NCBI GenBank assembly: GCA_963749825.1
Contig: CAVVOI010000014.1
Location: forward strand, 1 to 64,000
DNA from: UBA11865 sp963749825
GTDB lineage: Bacteria; Chloroflexota; Anaerolineae; Promineifilales; Promineifilaceae
Direction of reading: 5' to 3'
Length of the DNA stretch: 64,000 nt
The notes under the pieces are model-generated. The model worked only from the letters and a program-made list of their open reading frames with translations, was not told the origin of the DNA and searched no databases. Shown in pieces: positions 59,866 to 64,000 of the stretch (within the stretch, counting starts at the first letter, position 1; the number at the start of each line of letters is the position of its first letter). The position numbers were made by a program, and so were the translations under genes.

Positions 59866-62571
59866 ATGAAACCGAATAACAGCGCAGAAGTTCGGCAAGC
59901 GTTTTTGGACTATTTCCAGGAGATGGGGCATGAAGTGGTGAACAGTTCGCCCCTGCCTATTTATGATAATCCAACTTTGCTTTTCACCAATGCAGGTATG
60001 AATCAGTTTGTTGATACTTTTCTTGGCAAAGAGCCGCGAGCTTATTTGCGGGCCACCTCTTCTCAAAAATGCATGCGAGTGCAAGGCAAGCACAATGATT
60101 TGGAAAACGTGGGTCCATCTCCGCGGCATCACACCTTCTTTGAAATGCTAGGCAATTTCTCTTTTGGAGATTACTTCAAGGAAGGAGCAATTCAATTCGC
60201 TTTCACATTCATGACCAAAGTGTGTGAAATACCTGAAGAAAAATTGTGGTATACCGTTCACGACGAAGATGATAATGCTTATGACATCTGGGTCAACAAA
60301 GTTGGGGTTTCACCGGAACGCGTCCTGAGGATGGGTGACAAGACCAATTTTTGGATGATGGGAGATGTCGGACCGTGTGGGCCAACCAGCGAGATTCATT
60401 ATGATTGGGGACCAGGTTCTTGCACTTGTGACGAACCGGATTGTAGTGTGTTTTTGGACAACGATTGCGGCCGCTGGTTAGAGATATGGAATTTGGTCTT
60501 CATGCAGTTTGACCAGGCTGAGGATGGATCGCGAACGCCTCTTCCCAGCCCGGGCGTAGATACTGGCATGGGTCTGGAACGAATAACAGCCGTGGTACAA
60601 CAGAAGCCTGTTAACTACGAGACTGACTTATTCGAACCCGTAATGAACCGAATTCAGGAGTTGATTGGCGACTCCGATGATGAAAGAAGCGAGCATTTTG
60701 TAAATTACCGGGTCATAGCCGATCATGGTCGGGCAGCAACGTTTCTAATAGCGGACGGTGTCTTGCCTGGGAACGTCGGACGCGGATATGTTCTGCGCAT
60801 GATCATTCGACGAGCAGCCCGTTTCGGCCGTGAAATCGGTCTTACTGAACCATTTTTATCCGAGATCGCCAAGGTGTATATCGATCAAATGGCCGATGTT
60901 TACCCAGAAGTTAAGATCAATCAGGACCATATCGAACATACCATTACGCTAGAAGAGAGGCGATTTGCTCGAACGCTGGATGGTGCGCTTAATCAACTGG
61001 AAACAATCCTTGCTGATATGGTCCATAACCATCAGCAAGTTCTGCCGGGTGAGATGGCCTTTGATTTGTATGCTACTCACGGTTTGCCCTTGGAGATTAC
61101 CAAGGATGTTGTAAATGAAAGGGGTTTTGACGTTGATGAAGCGGGCTTTAAGTTGGCCCGAAATGCGCATGCGGAAGCCAGTGGAGCAGGCGCCTTTGGC
61201 CAATACGACACAAAGGATAGTTTTTATGCGGATGTGATGGCCAATCTACAAAAGAAAGGCCACATCGCACGTCAAGGTGTTGATTACGATCCGTATGCCA
61301 GCTCAAGAATAGAATCAGAGTTATTGGCCATCCTAAGAGACGAGAAATTAGTGGATGAGGCCAAAGCCGGCGAAAGCATAGGATTGGTATGTGCGGCTAC
61401 TCCATTCTATGTGGAGGCGGGTGGTGAGGTAAGCGATACCGGTACTATTGTGACTGATGATCCAGCAGCAGTAGTCCAGGTTGAAGATGTTAAGCAACCG
61501 GTACCGGGGCTCATCGTCCATGTCGGCCGCTTGATCTCTGGAGAGCTTCTTGTCGGTCAACGGGTCACTCTACAGGTTGACGAGGATCGCCGTTGGGATA
61601 TCCGCCGCAATCATACGGCCACACATGTTCTTCACCGTGAATTGCGCCGTCATTTGGGAACTCATGTGGCGCAACAAGGCTCGCTTGTTGCCCCTAACAG
61701 ATTGAGATTTGACTTTTCCCATGACCGGGCAGTGGAATCGGAGACTTTATCTTTGATAGAAGAAGCGATCAATCTCGAAATACTGAAGAATCAACCGGTT
61801 CACGCTGGATTTATGTCCCAGAAGGAGGCGGTTTCGGCCGGGGCAATGGCGCTCTTTGGTGAAAAGTATGGTGAGATCGTGAGAACGATCAAGATTGGCG
61901 ACGTTGACGAACCGTATAGCTTCGAATTATGTGGTGGACTGCATGTCGGGGCAACCGGCGATATTGGGCTGTTCAAATTTACCAGCGAGGAGGCGGTTGG
62001 CGCGGGTCTCAGGCGTGTCGAGGCTATCACGGGTAGAGAGGCTCAGAGGATAATTCAACAACGATTAGCGACCCTGGAAAACTTATCCGAAAAACTTAAT
62101 ACACCCATCTCTGATATCGAGCAACGCTTGGATGCAATCATAGACGACAATCGCGCGATGAATAAAGAGCTGGTTCGCCTTCGAAGAAAGCAGGCGAAGA
62201 CAGAATTTGAGGATCAACTCGAACAGATTCAGAGCGTCGATGGTATTCCGCTTATGGTCTCCCAAGTCCATGTTGCAGATATGGATAGTTTACGTGAGAT
62301 AGCTGATTGGTTTCGAGATCGCGTGAACAGTGGCGTGGGTGTATTTGCAGCCGTCGTAGATGATCGGGTACTGTTAATCGTTGCGGTAACGGATGATCTG
62401 ATTTCCAAGGGAGTTCGAGCGGGTGATTTGGTTGGTGATATCGCGAAATTAGTTGACGGGGGAGGAGGCGGCCGGCCGTCCTTGGCACAAGCTGGCGGAA
62501 AAAGCGTGGCCAAGCTCCCAACAGCGCTCGACTCTGTTCCCGATATCTTATCAAGACATCTGAACCGTTAA
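59866..62571 (+). CDS. alaS: Alanine-tRNA ligase
   Basis: A class II synthetase charging tRNA-Ala. The ATG at 59866 has AGAGGA upstream and the normal N-terminus (SAEVRQAFLDYFQEMGHEVV); the longer frame from 59752 runs across the promoter and is rejected. The protein has 901 residues. Motifs: TNAGMNQFVDTFLG, QKCMRVQGKHNDLENVG, the editing/zinc site HTATHVLHRELRRHLG with CGGLHVGATGDIG, and the C-Ala domain ending with GGGGRPSLAQAGG. Its stop is 18 bases before the next gene, suggesting an operon. Confidence 0.96.
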   Translation: MKPNNSAEVRQAFLDYFQEMGHEVVNSSPLPIYDNPTLLFTNAGMNQFVDTFLGKEPRAYLRATSSQKCMRVQGKHNDLENVGPSPRHHTFFEMLGNFSFGDYFKEGAIQFAFTFMTKVCEIPEEKLWYTVHDEDDNAYDIWVNKVGVSPERVLRMGDKTNFWMMGDVGPCGPTSEIHYDWGPGSCTCDEPDCSVFLDNDCGRWLEIWNLVFMQFDQAEDGSRTPLPSPGVDTGMGLERITAVVQQKPVNYETDLFEPVMNRIQELIGDSDDERSEHFVNYRVIADHGRAATFLIADGVLPGNVGRGYVLRMIIRRAARFGREIGLTEPFLSEIAKVYIDQMADVYPEVKINQDHIEHTITLEERRFARTLDGALNQLETILADMVHNHQQVLPGEMAFDLYATHGLPLEITKDVVNERGFDVDEAGFKLARNAHAEASGAGAFGQYDTKDSFYADVMANLQKKGHIARQGVDYDPYASSRIESELLAILRDEKLVDEAKAGESIGLVCAATPFYVEAGGEVSDTGTIVTDDPAAVVQVEDVKQPVPGLIVHVGRLISGELLVGQRVTLQVDEDRRWDIRRNHTATHVLHRELRRHLGTHVAQQGSLVAPNRLRFDFSHDRAVESETLSLIEEAINLEILKNQPVHAGFMSQKEAVSAGAMALFGEKYGEIVRTIKIGDVDEPYSFELCGGLHVGATGDIGLFKFTSEEAVGAGLRRVEAITGREAQRIIQQRLATLENLSEKLNTPISDIEQRLDAIIDDNRAMNKELVRLRRKQAKTEFEDQLEQIQSVDGIPLMVSQVHVADMDSLREIADWFRDRVNSGVGVFAAVVDDRVLLIVAVTDDLISKGVRAGDLVGDIAKLVDGGGGGRPSLAQAGGKSVAKLPTALDSVPDILSRHLNR

Positions 62572-62589
62572 AGTAGCCACGGTAAGACA

Positions 62590-64000
62590 ATGGCCATTCA
62601 GGTCCTTTACCTTCAAGTAGATGACGACATCGTATCGATACGTGATCGCCTGGATTGGGCAAAGGAATCTCAAGTAATTCTTGTCTGCCCACCAGAAGGG
62701 GATGTTCTAACCAGTTACCTGGATTTGGCAATGTTGCGAAGACATGCTGATTCGCTCCGTCTCGAAGTGGGCTTAATATCAACGGATCATAGGACCAATA
62801 GTCAAGCAAAAGCATTGGGATTTCCAGTGTTTTCGACCGTTCGATCGGCAACGCGTAGTCGAAGACGATGGTGGCGTGGAAGGCGAAGGCGGGAGTTTGT
62901 AGGCCAACGTGTCATAGTCGATGAATCTGATCAGCGTGAGATCAAACGGCGTCGTAAAGAACCACCTACATGGCGTAAGTGGTTGACGAGATATTTGGCA
63001 ATAATTTTGTATATTGTGATCCTGGCTCTAATTTTTGTTACGGCCGTATACGCCATTCCTGGGGCGACGATAACTTTGAGACCAGAAGTCAGGCCCGTGG
63101 CAGTTTCGCGTCAAATCGTAGTCGATCCCCAAATAACCGTCGATTCCTCTTCAGGGGCAACGGTACCTGGACGGCTGCTAACCTCGATTCAAGAATGGCA
63201 AGCTGAAGTCGAGACGACAGGAACTGTTGCCGTGGCCGATTCGTCATCTCGGGGAACGGTTATTTTTGTGAACAAATTGGATGAGCCGGTTACCGTACCG
63301 GCCGGAACTCGCGTTAGTACATCGCAAAGCGACAGGATTGTCTTTCAAACTATTTCGCCAGTCGAAGTTCCCGATGTGGTTGGTGGGACTGCTGAGGCTC
63401 AAATCGAGGCTATTGAACCTGGTGAGGATAGTAATGTGGCAACTGGACTTATCAACCGGCTTCAAGGCACCCTGGCCAATCAACTGGAGGTACGAAATTT
63501 AGAGGCAACGACAGGTGGCTTGATGCGCCATGAACCGGCCGTGACCGAGGCCGATCAACAAAGGCTAAAATCTCAAGTATTACAGCAGCTTCAAGTCCGG
63601 GCCTTGGCCGAGATGGAAGGCATGCTTTCCGATAACGAAGTGTTGGCGCGAGATTCCCTTCGATTGGTAGAGATTCTTGACGAATCCTATACATATTTCC
63701 CCGGCGAACAGGCAAATAAGCTGGCGGTTGAGATCCGAGCCGAGTTGCAGGCAACGGCCGTCAACGAATCCCAGGCAGTTGCCCTGGTATATGAAGGGTT
63801 AGCCAACGAGGTAACGCCAGGATTCGAACTTGTCCCTGACAGCCTGATATTTGGCGGTGGAGAGATCATCGGCGTTGATGGCCAAGGACGGGTGACATTT
63901 GAAATGATGGGGGAGGGTCTCATCTCCGCTCGATTGACGATGGATGGCATTATCGAACCAATATCGGGGCAAGAGATCGGAAAAGCAGCTTCTTTTTTGT
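62590..64000 (+). CDS. Membrane protein with baseplate J-like domain (partial, runs off the right edge)
   Basis: Open from the ATG at 62590 to the last base (470 codons, no stop). The first 100 residues are a cytoplasmic alpha/beta-looking region (VLYLQVDDDIVSIRDRLDWA, then VILVCPPEGDVLTSYLDL). An Arg-rich stretch (RRWWRGRRRREF) and polar linker follow, then one membrane helix (about 143-163). The outer part has SSSRGTVIFVNKLDEPVTVP and AGTRVSTSQSDRIVFQT, the baseplate J/gp47-like pattern known in Chloroflexota and other bacteria that are not phage. Function is unknown. It is co-transcribed with alaS. Confidence 0.85.
   Translation, partial: MAIQVLYLQVDDDIVSIRDRLDWAKESQVILVCPPEGDVLTSYLDLAMLRRHADSLRLEVGLISTDHRTNSQAKALGFPVFSTVRSATRSRRRWWRGRRRREFVGQRVIVDESDQREIKRRRKEPPTWRKWLTRYLAIILYIVILALIFVTAVYAIPGATITLRPEVRPVAVSRQIVVDPQITVDSSSGATVPGRLLTSIQEWQAEVETTGTVAVADSSSRGTVIFVNKLDEPVTVPAGTRVSTSQSDRIVFQTISPVEVPDVVGGTAEAQIEAIEPGEDSNVATGLINRLQGTLANQLEVRNLEATTGGLMRHEPAVTEADQQRLKSQVLQQLQVRALAEMEGMLSDNEVLARDSLRLVEILDESYTYFPGEQANKLAVEIRAELQATAVNESQAVALVYEGLANEVTPGFELVPDSLIFGGGEIIGVDGQGRVTFEMMGEGLISARLTMDGIIEPISGQEIGKAASFL

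Noticed and set aside
62252..62851. 199-codon minus-strand frame
   Set aside because: Antisense to the end of alaS and the start of the baseplate J-like gene, which has a better start and family pattern.

Overview
The window reads as a chromosomal segment of a bacterium from the phylum Chloroflexota (Anaerolineae, Caldilineae or Ardenticatenia grade). This is an inference from several signs. Secreted proteins carry Thr/Pro-rich linkers, and one ends in an IFLPAITK tail. There is a large DUF4097/SHOCT-like/DUF2089 cluster, a DUF951 gene, and an alaS followed by a baseplate-J-like membrane protein. Promoters are of the ordinary sigma70 type: TTGACA, 16-17 bases, then a TAnAAT-like box, seen upstream of five genes or operons. 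By eye GC is around 48-50 percent. Many start codons are TTG or GTG.

Layout. 1-3.8 kb: a divergent EF-G paralogue (minus), then thyA-folA (plus). 3.8-7.6 kb: a minus-strand cluster of five genes (DUF2089 regulator, SHOCT-like protein, DUF4097 solenoid, GNAT acetyltransferase, second SHOCT-like protein). Four of the five share one short two-helix motif, and an AT-rich region with a 21-bp palindrome lies upstream. 7.9-13.1 kb: a frame-broken family 2 glycosyltransferase with DUF951, then an M50 protease, an HD protein, a TyrA-like dehydrogenase and a family 4-type glycosyltransferase.

13.1-38.9 kb: the transcription/translation block, rpoB, rpsL-rpsG-fusA-tuf, the S10-spc-alpha series from rpsJ to rplQ, then truA-rplM-rpsI and a clean terminator. 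rpoC does not follow rpoB, and map and infA are missing between adk and rpmJ. RpoB carries a Trp-rich insertion of about 150 residues, L29 has a C-terminal extension, and the zinc-type S14 has an altered metal site. The tuf gene is clearly GC-richer than its neighbours.

38.9-54.8 kb: mazG (frameshifted near its 3' end), an SH3 protein, trmB, a LuxR-type two-component system, a C39-like peptidase with TPR-like repeats, a lipoprotein hydrolase, fhs, ferritin, and an archaeal-type valS under a T-box riboswitch whose specifier reads as the valine codon GUC. 54.9-64 kb: an M23 lipoprotein, an ATP-grasp enzyme, a large secreted protein, alaS, and a baseplate-J-like protein that runs off the right edge.

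The central block is a growth-rate-linked gene-expression locus. thyA, folA and fhs supply one-carbon metabolism. The most promising unusual unit is the SHOCT-like/DUF2089/DUF4097 cluster, which resembles a rearranged LiaX/YvlB-type envelope-stress module. Two genes (the glycosyltransferase and mazG) carry single-base indels, partly in homopolymer runs. These may be assembly errors or real lesions, and the sequence alone cannot decide.
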